Shown: piece by piece, positions 1 to 7,238 of the stretch
Numbering within the stretch: the first letter of the stretch is position 1
How the letters are laid out: each line of letters opens with the position of its first letter
DNA from: CAYRIF01 sp964424205
Lineage (GTDB): Bacteria > Bacteroidota > Bacteroidia > Cytophagales > Cyclobacteriaceae
Direction of reading: 5' to 3'
Assembly: GCA_964424205.1 (NCBI GenBank)
Contig: CAYRIF010000065.1
Span: 1 to 14,863, forward strand
DNA: 14,863 bases
Made by a program: the position numbers and the translations under genes
The notes under the pieces: model-generated
Databases searched by the model: none
Seen by the model: only the letters and a program-made list of their open reading frames with translations
Told to the model about the DNA's origin: nothing

Positions 1-512
1 TTACTGCCAATTTGTGTGCCGGCATAAATTTTTACCCCAGCATGAATAATGGTATTGTCGTTTATAGTAACATCATCTCCAATATATGTATTAGGATAAA
101 CTTTTACATTAGCTCCTAATTTTACCCGATCTCCAATATAGGAGAATGCACCTCGGTATATTCCTTCTCCTACGTCACATTTTTTTCCAATATGACTAGG
201 TTCTTCAACTCCTGATTTTTCAAAACTTTTTATTTTGTGGTATTCCTCGAGCAATGTTGTGAAACTGGCATAGGCATCTTCCACGCGAATCAAGGTTGAT
301 TTTACTTCCTGTTTAGGATTAAAATCTTTGGAGACAATAATAGCACTCGCCTTGGAGGAGTATACATGGTTTTCATATTTGGGGTTTGCTAGAAATGAGA
401 TGTATCCAGCTCCAGCATCTTCAATACTTCCTATGTTATCTATTTTAGTTTCTCCGTTTCCTAAAACCTCTCCTCCTAAAATTTCGGCAATACTGTTTAT
501 AGTAAAATACAT
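1..512 (-). CDS. lpxD: UDP-3-O-acylglucosamine N-acyltransferase LpxD, 5' part only
   Basis: LpxD adds the second (N-linked) hydroxyacyl chain to UDP-3-O-acyl-glucosamine, the third step of lipid A synthesis in the cytoplasm. The visible 170 residues cover the N-terminal uridine-binding domain (residues about 1-100, with the family-typical stretch ILGGEVLGNG near the start and ISFLANPKY near residue 45) followed by left-handed beta-helix hexapeptide repeats (IGKKCDVGEG, IGDRVKLGANVKV, IGDDVTINDNTIIHAGVKI). The catalytic His region and the C-terminal helical part lie beyond the left edge. The ATG at 512-510 directly follows the TAA of the upstream HD gene with no spacer, so the two are almost certainly co-transcribed and translationally coupled. 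Bacteroidota commonly place further lipid A genes (lpxC/fabZ, lpxA) downstream, which would be outside the window. The assignment is firm; only completeness is unknown. Confidence 0.95.
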   Translation of the reverse strand, partial: MYFTINSIAEILGGEVLGNGETKIDNIGSIEDAGAGYISFLANPKYENHVYSSKASAIIVSKDFNPKQEVKSTLIRVEDAYASFTTLLEEYHKIKSFEKSGVEEPSHIGKKCDVGEGIYRGAFSYIGDRVKLGANVKVYPNTYIGDDVTINDNTIIHAGVKIYAGTQIGS

Positions 513-1760
513 TTATTTCTTGGCTAATTGGCGCAAAGATACATTTTTAGGATAGCATAGGTAATATTTTTTAACAATTTTACTCATTGCTTTGATATTT
601 GGTAAGTCAGAAGCTTCTGCAACATCTATTACTTTGTCGCTTTTTGTGATGATATTAATGGACTGCCCCTCCGACACATAGGCGGCATTGGTCAATGATC
701 CTGTGTCCATAAAATATTGCAAGTCGCCTTTTTTTAGTTTTAATTTTTTGGCAATGTCTTTTTCAATTTTAGTAATTTCTTCTTTGCTGAATTTTTTGTT
801 CGACAATATTACTTTAAAAAGTTTTCTGTTAATTAGCATCGAACAGAGGGAAGATAATATTTTATCAGCATGATTGATCCATATTTTAATTACAGCCCAG
901 ATGTCGTAATCATCGAGCTGGCAAAACTGCTCAATATATTTTTGGTCTTTTTTGAGTTGTTGTAGGCTAACCTTGTTTTCAAGGAATAATGCTAGCGCTG
1001 GAGTGGTAAATAATTCCTCTTTACGTTTATGCAATGCCTTTGCTCTTGCAATTATTTTCGAAAGTAAAATCTCAGCACTCACTGATGTTTTGTGCAAATA
1101 AACTTGCCAATACATTAATCGTCGAGCACTTAAAAAGTTTTCAATGCTATAAATGCCTTTTTCTTCCACTACTATATTATCATCTTTTACTTCTAGCATT
1201 TTGATTATTCGTTCTGCACCAATAGTTCCTTCTGATACACCAGTAAAAAAACTATCTCTGTTGAGGTAGTCAATGCGGTCAATATCCAGTTGACTAGAAA
1301 CTAACTGATGAAAGAATTTTCTTTTATACTTCCCTGTAAATATTTTAATTGCTAAGCTAAGCTGATTGTTAAAATGTTCGTTGAGCGTTTGCATGATCAG
1401 AAGCGAAAGGTCTTCATGATGTACATTGTCTAGGATGCTATTTTCCAAAGTATGCGAAAAAGGGCCATGACCAATGTCGTGTAGTAAAATAGCGATTTGA
1501 GCAGCTTCAAATTCTTCGTTATTTATTTTATGTCCTTTGCTCCGTAAATTATTTAGCGTCACGCCCATCAGGTGCATCGCCCCTAATGCATGATGAAATC
1601 TTGTGTGGTGTGCACCTGGATATACATAATCAGATAAACCAACTTGCTTGATTCTACGTAACCTTTGGAAGTAAGGATGTTCAATGATTTCAAATATTAA
1701 ATCACTGGAGATTGTAATAAAACCGTAAACAGGGTCGTTAAAGATTTTTTTCTTGTTCAA
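513..1760 (-). CDS. HD-domain phosphohydrolase (dNTPase/SAMHD1-like, COG1078 type)
   Basis: This 415-residue cytoplasmic protein belongs to the HD superfamily of metal-dependent phosphohydrolases, in the branch that includes dGTPases and SAMHD1; the substrate here is unknown. The metal-site motifs are visible: R54-x-x-H57 in HHTRFHH, the HD pair H94-D95 in LLHDIGHGPFSH (92-103), and a conserved stretch SSQLDIDRIDYLNRD at 155-169 that supplies the last Asp. The N-terminus NDPVYGFI (8-15) is typical of the family. The start is TTG at 1760; an in-frame TAA lies four codons upstream and no ATG lies near, so TTG is the only start that keeps the conserved N-terminus. The gene is divergent from porX across a 55-base spacer and is immediately followed by lpxD (TAA then ATG, no gap). 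The linkage to lpxD recurs in Bacteroidota as I recall it, but no role in lipid A synthesis is established. Confidence 0.9.
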   Translation of the reverse strand: MNKKKIFNDPVYGFITISSDLIFEIIEHPYFQRLRRIKQVGLSDYVYPGAHHTRFHHALGAMHLMGVTLNNLRSKGHKINNEEFEAAQIAILLHDIGHGPFSHTLENSILDNVHHEDLSLLIMQTLNEHFNNQLSLAIKIFTGKYKRKFFHQLVSSQLDIDRIDYLNRDSFFTGVSEGTIGAERIIKMLEVKDDNIVVEEKGIYSIENFLSARRLMYWQVYLHKTSVSAEILLSKIIARAKALHKRKEELFTTPALALFLENKVSLQQLKKDQKYIEQFCQLDDYDIWAVIKIWINHADKILSSLCSMLINRKLFKVILSNKKFSKEEITKIEKDIAKKLKLKKGDLQYFMDTGSLTNAAYVSEGQSINIITKSDKVIDVAEASDLPNIKAMSKIVKKYYLCYPKNVSLRQLAKK

Positions 1761-1778
1761 TGTTTGAGGTTATTTACT

Positions 1779-1786
1779 TAATTTTG
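1779..1786 (+). promoter_or_regulatory. Possible Bacteroidota -7 promoter box for porX
   Basis: The octamer TAATTTTG matches the Bacteroidota primary-sigma -7 consensus TAnnTTTG exactly and ends 29 bases before the porX ATG, inside the 55-base divergent spacer shared with the HD gene. No TTTG -33 element is present at the usual 19-base distance, so the match may be chance in A+T-rich DNA. Confidence 0.3.
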
Positions 1787-1815
1787 ATTAACTAACTATT
1801 TAAAGAGAATTATAT

Positions 1816-3372
1816 ATGCAAAGATACAGTATTTTGTGGGCAGATGATGAAATTGATTTGCTCAAACCTCACATTTTATTTTTAAAAGAAAAAGGGTACG
1901 ATGTAACGGGTGTTAACAGCGGGGCAGATGCCATCGAACAGTGTGAAGAGACAAGGTTTGATGTGGTTTTTTTAGACGAAAACATGCCTGGAATGAGTGG
2001 GCTTGAAACATTAACAACAATCAAGACCGCAAAGCCTGCTTTGCCAGTGGTAATGATTACCAAAAGTGAGGAGGAGTATATTATGGAAGAAGCGATTGGC
2101 TCAAAGATTGCTGACTATTTAATCAAGCCTGTAAACCCAAACCAAATCCTACTTTCAGTAAAAAAAATATTGGATAACCGACGGTTGATTGATGAAAAAA
2201 CCACCATGGGCTATCAGCAAGATTTCAGAAATATCAGCATGGCGTATAATGATGATATCAATTACCAGGACTGGATTGATATTTATAAAAAACTTATATA
2301 TTGGGAGTTAGAGATTGACCAGACAGAAAATAGAGACATGTCTGAAGTGTTGGATATGCAGAAAAGTGAGGCGAATTCTAATTTCACAAAATTTATTATT
2401 GAAAATTATAAGGACTGGCTCAATGAGCCACATGTAGAAAAGCCATTGCTGTCCCATCAAGTGATGAAAAATAAGGTATTCCCTCTACTCGAGGAGGAAG
2501 TGCCGGTATTTTTTATTGTTATTGATAACCTTAGGTTCGATCAATGGAAAGCAATTGAACCGATGATTTCAGACTATTTTAATGTACAGCATGAGGAGGC
2601 ATATTTTTCTATCTTACCTACCACGACGGCCTATTCACGTAATGCTATATTTTCAGGTATGATGCCTTCTGACATGGCAAGGTTTTATCCAGAATTATGG
2701 AAGGGTGAAGACGAAGAAGGGGGGAAGAATAACGCTGAGAATAAATTTCTAGAGAAACAACTGGAGAGAAATAACCTGAATATTAAGTCGAGCTATCATA
2801 AGATTAAAAATATGGCAGCTGGTAAAAACCTAGCAGGGAGTATCAATAATTTAATGGCCCATGACCTGAATGTGATTGTTTATAATTTTGTAGATATGCT
2901 ATCGCATGCTCGAACGGAGATGGAAATGATTAGGGAGCTGGCACCTGATGAATCTGCCTATCGATCGCTAACAAAATCTTGGTTTTTACATTCTCCTTTG
3001 TTTGACATTCTTAAAAACATCTCTGAAAAAAAAGCAAAGGTGATTATCACCACCGATCATGGTATGGTGCGTGTGAAAAAACCCTATAGAATTATCGGTG
3101 ATCGGAATACAAATACTAATTTAAGGTATAAACAGGGCAAAAATTTGGGTTTCGATGATGATAATGATGTGCTGGTAAGTAGGAATCCCGCTGAATTATA
3201 CCTGCCTAAAACAAATGTATCTACAGCCTATGTTTTTGCTGCGGAGGATTACTTTTTTGCGTATCCTAATAACTATAATTATTACGTAAAATATTATAAG
3301 GATACCTTTCAGCATGGTGGTATTTCAATGGAGGAAATAATCATTCCTTTGGTAACGTTGTCTACGAAATGA
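1816..3372 (+). CDS. porX: PorX, response regulator with PglZ (alkaline phosphatase superfamily) effector domain
   Basis: PorX is the response regulator paired with the histidine kinase PorY and needed for type IX secretion in Porphyromonas and Flavobacterium; it can also bind an ECF sigma factor and has phosphodiesterase activity on oligonucleotides. This 518-residue copy has the family length. The receiver domain (1-120) has the acidic pair D10-D11, phospho-acceptor D54 (LDENMPG), T82 and K104. A helical linker (about 125-225) precedes the PglZ domain, whose metal and nucleophile motifs are visible: D237 in VIDNLRFDQW, the TTT motif 269-271 (PTTTAYSRN), D360 and H364 in NFVDMLSHAR, the TTDHG motif 412-416, and H500 in FQHGG. 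All catalytic positions look intact. It is the first gene of a run with tsaE and ald, and divergent from the HD gene. The secretion genes themselves are not in the window, which is usual because T9SS genes are scattered. Confidence 0.93.
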   Translation: MQRYSILWADDEIDLLKPHILFLKEKGYDVTGVNSGADAIEQCEETRFDVVFLDENMPGMSGLETLTTIKTAKPALPVVMITKSEEEYIMEEAIGSKIADYLIKPVNPNQILLSVKKILDNRRLIDEKTTMGYQQDFRNISMAYNDDINYQDWIDIYKKLIYWELEIDQTENRDMSEVLDMQKSEANSNFTKFIIENYKDWLNEPHVEKPLLSHQVMKNKVFPLLEEEVPVFFIVIDNLRFDQWKAIEPMISDYFNVQHEEAYFSILPTTTAYSRNAIFSGMMPSDMARFYPELWKGEDEEGGKNNAENKFLEKQLERNNLNIKSSYHKIKNMAAGKNLAGSINNLMAHDLNVIVYNFVDMLSHARTEMEMIRELAPDESAYRSLTKSWFLHSPLFDILKNISEKKAKVIITTDHGMVRVKKPYRIIGDRNTNTNLRYKQGKNLGFDDDNDVLVSRNPAELYLPKTNVSTAYVFAAEDYFFAYPNNYNYYVKYYKDTFQHGGISMEEIIIPLVTLSTK

Positions 3373-3495
3373 TTTTGGAAGAAATCTATTCTACAGCCCC
3401 CATCAGAGTCTCTCACAGCGTCTGCCTGGCTACGTTCAGATGGGGATGTATGATGTTGTTTCATAAAACGCAGCGTCCGTTTCAGGAGACGATGT
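3373..3495. repeat. Structured spacer between porX and tsaE with imperfect inverted repeats
   Basis: This 123-base spacer is more G+C-rich than the usual A+T-rich gaps here. It contains CCCCATC (3398-3404) facing GATGGGG (3439-3445), TATGA (3449-3453) facing TCATA (3461-3465), AAACG facing CGTTT around CAGCGTC, and the heptamer CAGCGTC twice in direct orientation (about 3416 and 3471). The pattern looks like a dispersed palindromic repeat inserted between two co-directional genes. A role in attenuating or processing the transcript is possible but not shown. There is no T-tract, so it is not a standard terminator. Confidence 0.4.
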
Positions 3496-3951
3496 GTGAG
3501 GTTAGATTTGATTTTTTTTAATTTGAAAGTGCTCACATCAATCAATATTTCATCATTGCCCTCCGTGGCAAAAGAGATTATCAAGCAAGCTGGTGATTAT
3601 AAAATTTGGCTATTTGAGGGAGCGATGGGCGCAGGAAAAACTACTTTGATAAAGGCAGTTTGTGAGGCAATGGGTGTAGCGGATTTGGTGAGTAGCCCTA
3701 CTTTTTCTTTGGTCAATGAGTATGAGGCAAGAGAAGGGACTATTTATCATTTTGACTTTTATAGGATAAAAAATGAGGAGGAAGCAATGGATATTGGTGT
3801 GGAAGAATATTTTTATTCTGGGAATTACTGTTTTTTAGAATGGCCTTCAAAAATCATTTCATTAGTTCCTGAAAAATTTCTTCGTATATTTATCACGGTA
3901 AATGAAGACAATACACGCACCATTCAATTGGTAAAACATGAAAAAACATAG
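3496..3951 (+). CDS. tsaE: TsaE, ATPase subunit of the tRNA t6A synthesis complex
   Basis: TsaE is the small P-loop ATPase that works with TsaB and TsaD to transfer the threonylcarbamoyl group to A37 of ANN-decoding tRNAs. Numbered from the GTG at 3496 (151 residues), the Walker A motif GAMGAGKTT is at 42-50, followed by the family motif SSPTFSLVNEY (66-76), HFDFYR and FLEWPSKI. The start is uncertain. GTG at 3496 has AGGAG 7 bases upstream, but that AGGAG lies in the repeat-like spacer and this phylum seldom uses such sites. TTG at 3523 or GTG at 3529 would place Walker A near residue 31-33, as in most homologues, giving a protein of about 140 residues. The coordinates are therefore the outer bound. 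The 3' end overlaps ald by 14 bases, indicating a shared transcript. The function is firm from the motifs. Confidence 0.92.
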   Translation: MRLDLIFFNLKVLTSINISSLPSVAKEIIKQAGDYKIWLFEGAMGAGKTTLIKAVCEAMGVADLVSSPTFSLVNEYEAREGTIYHFDFYRIKNEEEAMDIGVEEYFYSGNYCFLEWPSKIISLVPEKFLRIFITVNEDNTRTIQLVKHEKT

Positions 3952-5164
3952 CAGCACAGAAATCGCTAAACTTGCAAAACAAGTAAGTTTGCGTCCGCAA
4001 GAATCTCCATTAAAAATTAAAAGCGGTAAACACGCACTCTATCTGGGAATTCCCAAGGAGACAGCGCTTCAAGAAAAACGGGTGGCACTGACCCCTGAAG
4101 CGGTAGCATTACTAGTTAATAACGGACTGGAGGTATGGGTGGAAACTGGAGCGGGAGCGCTTTCTAAATTTTCGGACACTGAATATAGTGAGGCAGGAGC
4201 TATTATAAAGTACGCCGCTAAGGAGGTTTTTGAGGCAAATATAATCCTGAAAATTGAGCCCCCTTCGCTCACAGAGATTGGCTATATGAATCAGGGCATC
4301 ACGCTTTTATCGACATTTCAGATGGGCAACCAAAATGTAGCGTATGTTAAGGCACTCAATAAAAAAAGAATTACGGCAGTGGCTTTTGAGTTATTGGAGG
4401 ATAAAGCGGAGGGTATGCCGGTAATCAGAGCGATGAGTGAAATTGCCGGTGGCCTTGCTATGTTGATTGCTACCGAGTATTTGAGTAATGTACATGGAGG
4501 TAAGGGAATTTTATTAGGCGGTATCACTGGGGTAGCGCCCTCTAAAGTGGTAATTTTAGGCGCTGGCACAGTGGCTGAATATGCTGCCCGTACCGCCATT
4601 GGGCTTGGTGCAGAAATACAAATTTTCGATAATCATATTTATAAGCTTCGCAGAATAAAACATGCATTAGGGCATTTGATTTACACGTCAATTTTGGATA
4701 ATGTAAAACTAGGAAAATCGCTTGCAGAGGCAGATGTGGTCATTGGTGCTGTGCGTGCCGAGAAGGGAAAAATTAGGTGCTTCATTACAGAGGATATGGT
4801 GATGACCATGAAACCTAATGCCATACTTATTGATGTTAGTATTGATCAAGGAGGCTGTTTCGAAACCTCAAGGATTACCTCTCATGAAAAACCTACTTTT
4901 GTAAAACATAATGTGATTCATTACTGCGTTCCTAACTTGACCTCTCGTGTCGCTAATACTGCTTCTACAGCGCTTAGCAATATTTTCACACCTATTTTGT
5001 TAGAAATAGCAGAAGAAGGAAGTGTAGGGGAAATGATCTTCTGCCATCAATGGTTCAGGAGAGGGGTGTATGCTTACAACGGTAGTTTGAGTAACATCCA
5101 CATTGCCAAAAAATTTAACATGAACCATATTGACTTGGGTTTGCTTTTAGCTGCTAGGATGTAA
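3938..5164 (+). CDS. ald: Alanine dehydrogenase / transhydrogenase-alpha family protein (Bacteroidota-type ald)
   Basis: The protein (408 residues) matches NAD-dependent alanine dehydrogenase over its length, with about 33 extra residues at the N-terminus. The substrate half has GIPKE (37-41), R48, and K105 in ILKIEPP. The Rossmann motif GAGTVA lies at 208-213, followed by the acidic loop IFDNH. D303 in SIDQGGCFE corresponds to the catalytic Asp of characterised enzymes. The catalytic His of those enzymes (FLHLAA in the mycobacterial protein) aligns with Q128 in STFQMGN, and the CVANMP segment reads CVPNLTSRVANT. Reversible oxidative deamination of alanine is therefore the family expectation rather than a certainty. 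The ATG at 3938 sits inside the tsaE 3' end, so it is translated from the porX-tsaE transcript. This gene order recurs in Bacteroidota as I recall it. The C-terminus extends past the usual family end with a segment rich in Phe, His and Trp. Confidence 0.85.
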   Translation: MKKHSSTEIAKLAKQVSLRPQESPLKIKSGKHALYLGIPKETALQEKRVALTPEAVALLVNNGLEVWVETGAGALSKFSDTEYSEAGAIIKYAAKEVFEANIILKIEPPSLTEIGYMNQGITLLSTFQMGNQNVAYVKALNKKRITAVAFELLEDKAEGMPVIRAMSEIAGGLAMLIATEYLSNVHGGKGILLGGITGVAPSKVVILGAGTVAEYAARTAIGLGAEIQIFDNHIYKLRRIKHALGHLIYTSILDNVKLGKSLAEADVVIGAVRAEKGKIRCFITEDMVMTMKPNAILIDVSIDQGGCFETSRITSHEKPTFVKHNVIHYCVPNLTSRVANTASTALSNIFTPILLEIAEEGSVGEMIFCHQWFRRGVYAYNGSLSNIHIAKKFNMNHIDLGLLLAARM

Positions 5165-5370
5165 ATGTTATTGGATGCCTTTAGAAGCCATTCAACTTTA
5201 TAATTTTGACGTCATTCCTGCGAAGGCAGGAATCTGATGATTTAGTAATTGATTAAAATAAGGGTGAGTATGGTATATTTAGAGTCTCTTTAGATGCCGT
5301 ACGTTTATATGTAAACCATGATATTACATAACGCAAAAGTTTATAATTTAGCTAATAACACGCCTTTGAT
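5165..5370. repeat. Intergenic gap with a short dispersed palindrome
   Basis: The 206-base gap between ald and the lipoprotein gene contains the perfect palindrome ATTCCTGC-gaag-GCAGGAAT (5214-5233), preceded by GTC and followed by CTGATGA. This sequence type, GTCATTCCTGCGAAGGCAGG, is a widely dispersed bacterial intergenic repeat. It may also fold in the ald mRNA 3' end, but no T-tract follows. I see no clear promoter for the gene downstream. Confidence 0.5.
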
Positions 5371-5904
5371 ATGAAAGCAACCAGCTTTAAAATACTACTA
5401 CTCATTATTTTACTATATACTTTTTCTTGCCAAGAAAAAAAAGAGAGAGTAAAGGCAGAAAAACGCAATCCAGAACTAGAAGAAACAGCACGAGAGATAA
5501 TGAAAACTGCCTACTACTGCTCTTTAATTACCCTCGACGAAGACAATCAACCACGTGCAAGAATCATGGAACCTTTTCCGCCCGAAGAGGATATGACCAT
5601 TTGGCTCGCTACCAATCCAAAAAGTAGAAAAGTTAAGCAACTCAAAAAAAACTCAAAAGCAACGCTGCAATATTTTGATAAAAATAATTTGGGGTACGTA
5701 TCGCTGATGGGCAATGCCTATTTGATAGATGATGAAAAGATCAAGCAAAAGTATTGGCGAGATTCATGGGCGTCATTCTATGCCAACCAAAAAGAAGCCT
5801 ATCTGCTCATCAAATTTATCCCATACAAGTTAGAAGTTATTAGCGCAAAGCACGGCATCAACGGGGACTCCCTTACTTGGCAGCCGAGTGGTAGTTTGTT
5901 TTGA
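5371..5904 (+). CDS. Lipoprotein with pyridoxamine 5'-phosphate oxidase-like split-barrel domain
   Basis: The 177-residue product begins with a lipoprotein signal peptide: K2, a hydrophobic core at about 6-17 and lipobox TFSC with C20 as the lipidation site. After a charged linker, residues about 38-175 match the PPOX-like family of COG3871 (general stress protein 26): YYCSLITLDEDNQPRARIMEPF, then MTIWLATNPKSRKVKQLKKN, then YVSLMGNAYLIDDEKIKQKYW. Members of this fold bind FMN, F420 or similar cofactors, but the ligand of this one cannot be read from the sequence. The odd point is its export: relatives are normally cytoplasmic, while this one should sit in the cell envelope. The ATG at 5371 gives a complete signal peptide. 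The last 75 bases overlap, in antisense, the 3' end of the converging propeller gene. Confidence 0.85.
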   Translation: MKATSFKILLLIILLYTFSCQEKKERVKAEKRNPELEETAREIMKTAYYCSLITLDEDNQPRARIMEPFPPEEDMTIWLATNPKSRKVKQLKKNSKATLQYFDKNNLGYVSLMGNAYLIDDEKIKQKYWRDSWASFYANQKEAYLLIKFIPYKLEVISAKHGINGDSLTWQPSGSLF

Positions 5905-7179
5905 TACCGCTGTGCTTCCATTTTCTCTTATCGTTTTTATATTCATTTCTTGGTAGACTAATTTTGAATGTTTCCCTGAAATTTCCACCCAAACAATTAG
6001 TAAATCACCATTTTTCTTCCTGATTATTACGGGGTATTCATTGTTAGTTCCTTTTACTGATATTGGATACCTGATTACTTTTTGGTCCGAAGAAATGAGT
6101 CTTAAGACGATGCGGTTAAGGAGGTTATTGTTTTCGCTTTCTTCTTCAGTGACTAATACAAAATTACCATCATCTGTTCCTATCATTTGTGGGTGATAGA
6201 TTTTGTCCGATAGTAATGTTCTTTGCATAAATTCGTTGTTTTGCTTGTCTTTGCTCGTAAAGTAGATTCCTTTTTGACCACCCATGGTAAACCATGCAAT
6301 GCCTATTTTTGTTCCATTAAACGCAATGGTTGGTCCCGTATGCGGGCATCCTCTGATTACCCAATTATCTTCGCCAATTCGCAACTGTTTTTCAAACGTG
6401 GCACCACTATTAGTCGATGTTAAGTAGAACATGTCTCTGATGCTGTCTTGAATAATATTTCGATAACCAATGTGTAAATCACCATTTGAATCATTGAAAA
6501 TATCTGTTCTACAGCACTGGCATGTAGCGCCCGCAATTGGTTTTTCGTTTACAAATCCTAATTTTCCTTTTGTTTTTGCAAAAAAGAGTGTGCTGCCTTC
6601 TTTGTCTTTTTCTATGCGTCGAGCATCTAGCCAACTCATACCTAATTCTCCGTCTTTTAGCAATGTTAAATCATAAAAACTCTGATTATAGGAGGTGCTA
6701 TCGGTGACTAGTTTTTGTTTTGGAGTCCATGATTTTCCCTTGTCAAATGATTGTGTGAAATACATACTACCTGCAAAACGACTTTTCGCAGTAGGAGTGC
6801 TGATTCTAAAAACCGCAAGCATTGTTCCGTCTTTTTTTGAGGCAACTTTAGCCATGCTTTCGTGGTGAGCGTGCATGCCTAATGTTTCTTTAATGTGTAT
6901 AGGACTTCCAAAGGACTGTCGCTTTTGATCAAAGACGGCATATGCCAGTATGTTATGCAGTGTATCTACTTTTTCAGTCCAGCACAAGACTGGATTTGCG
7001 TGATTGTCTGTTGTCAAATAAGGACAACTTGCATGTATGGTGTTGTCAGTAATGGCTTGGGTAATGCCAATATTTCGACTTGCGTGCGCTTGATTTCGCG
7101 CTTCTTTATTTTGTTTACACGAAAAAAAGGAAGTGGTAGTAATGGCAACAATTAGCGCAGTAAGGTGTAAATTTTTCAT
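5830..7179 (-). CDS. Sialidase-like (BNR/Asp-box) beta-propeller lipoprotein with Cys/His motifs
   Basis: This 449-residue protein starts with a lipoprotein signal (hydrophobic residues 6-19, lipobox FFSC with C21). The body looks like a six-bladed sialidase-type propeller, with an Asp box S144-x-D146-x-G148-x-x-W151 and a second, degenerate one at S255-G259-T261-F262. It lacks an obvious sialidase FRIP arginine motif, so sialidase activity should not be assumed. It carries unusual ligand-like clusters: GMHAHHESM (101-109), CQCC (220-223) and GCPH (277-280), plus C52 and C66. It lies 59 bases downstream of the TonB receptor in the same orientation, which suggests a surface or periplasmic partner for uptake. 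I chose the ATG at 7179 because it gives a clean signal peptide; the reading frame is open for 17 more codons upstream, across a hairpin. The 3' end overlaps the converging PPOX-like gene by 75 bases. Confidence 0.82.
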   Translation of the reverse strand: MKNLHLTALIVAITTTSFFSCKQNKEARNQAHASRNIGITQAITDNTIHASCPYLTTDNHANPVLCWTEKVDTLHNILAYAVFDQKRQSFGSPIHIKETLGMHAHHESMAKVASKKDGTMLAVFRISTPTAKSRFAGSMYFTQSFDKGKSWTPKQKLVTDSTSYNQSFYDLTLLKDGELGMSWLDARRIEKDKEGSTLFFAKTKGKLGFVNEKPIAGATCQCCRTDIFNDSNGDLHIGYRNIIQDSIRDMFYLTSTNSGATFEKQLRIGEDNWVIRGCPHTGPTIAFNGTKIGIAWFTMGGQKGIYFTSKDKQNNEFMQRTLLSDKIYHPQMIGTDDGNFVLVTEEESENNNLLNRIVLRLISSDQKVIRYPISVKGTNNEYPVIIRKKNGDLLIVWVEISGKHSKLVYQEMNIKTIRENGSTAVSKQTTTRLPSKGVPVDAVLCANNF

Positions 7180-7193
7180 TCTAGTATTTTTAA

Positions 7194-7221
7194 GTAGCCA
7201 CACAACATCTTGTGTGGCTAC
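7194..7221 (-). other. Perfect 12-bp hairpin between the receptor and propeller genes
   Basis: GTAGCCACACAA (7194-7205) and its exact complement TTGTGTGGCTAC (7210-7221) flank a 4-base loop. The hairpin sits in the 59-base gap, just after the receptor stop and before the propeller start. No T-tract follows on either strand, so full termination is unlikely. Protection of the upstream mRNA 3' end or partial read-through is more plausible. Confidence 0.6.
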
Positions 7222-7238
7222 ATATTTCAAACAGATGC

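Noticed and set aside
3309..3584. 91-codon minus-strand frame across the porX end and tsaE start
   Set aside because: It overlaps two firm genes and the repeat-like spacer, and shows no recognisable protein features.
7180..7230. 17-codon upstream extension of the propeller lipoprotein
   Set aside because: It reads through the hairpin and would bury the lipoprotein signal peptide; the ATG at 7179 gives a normal signal.
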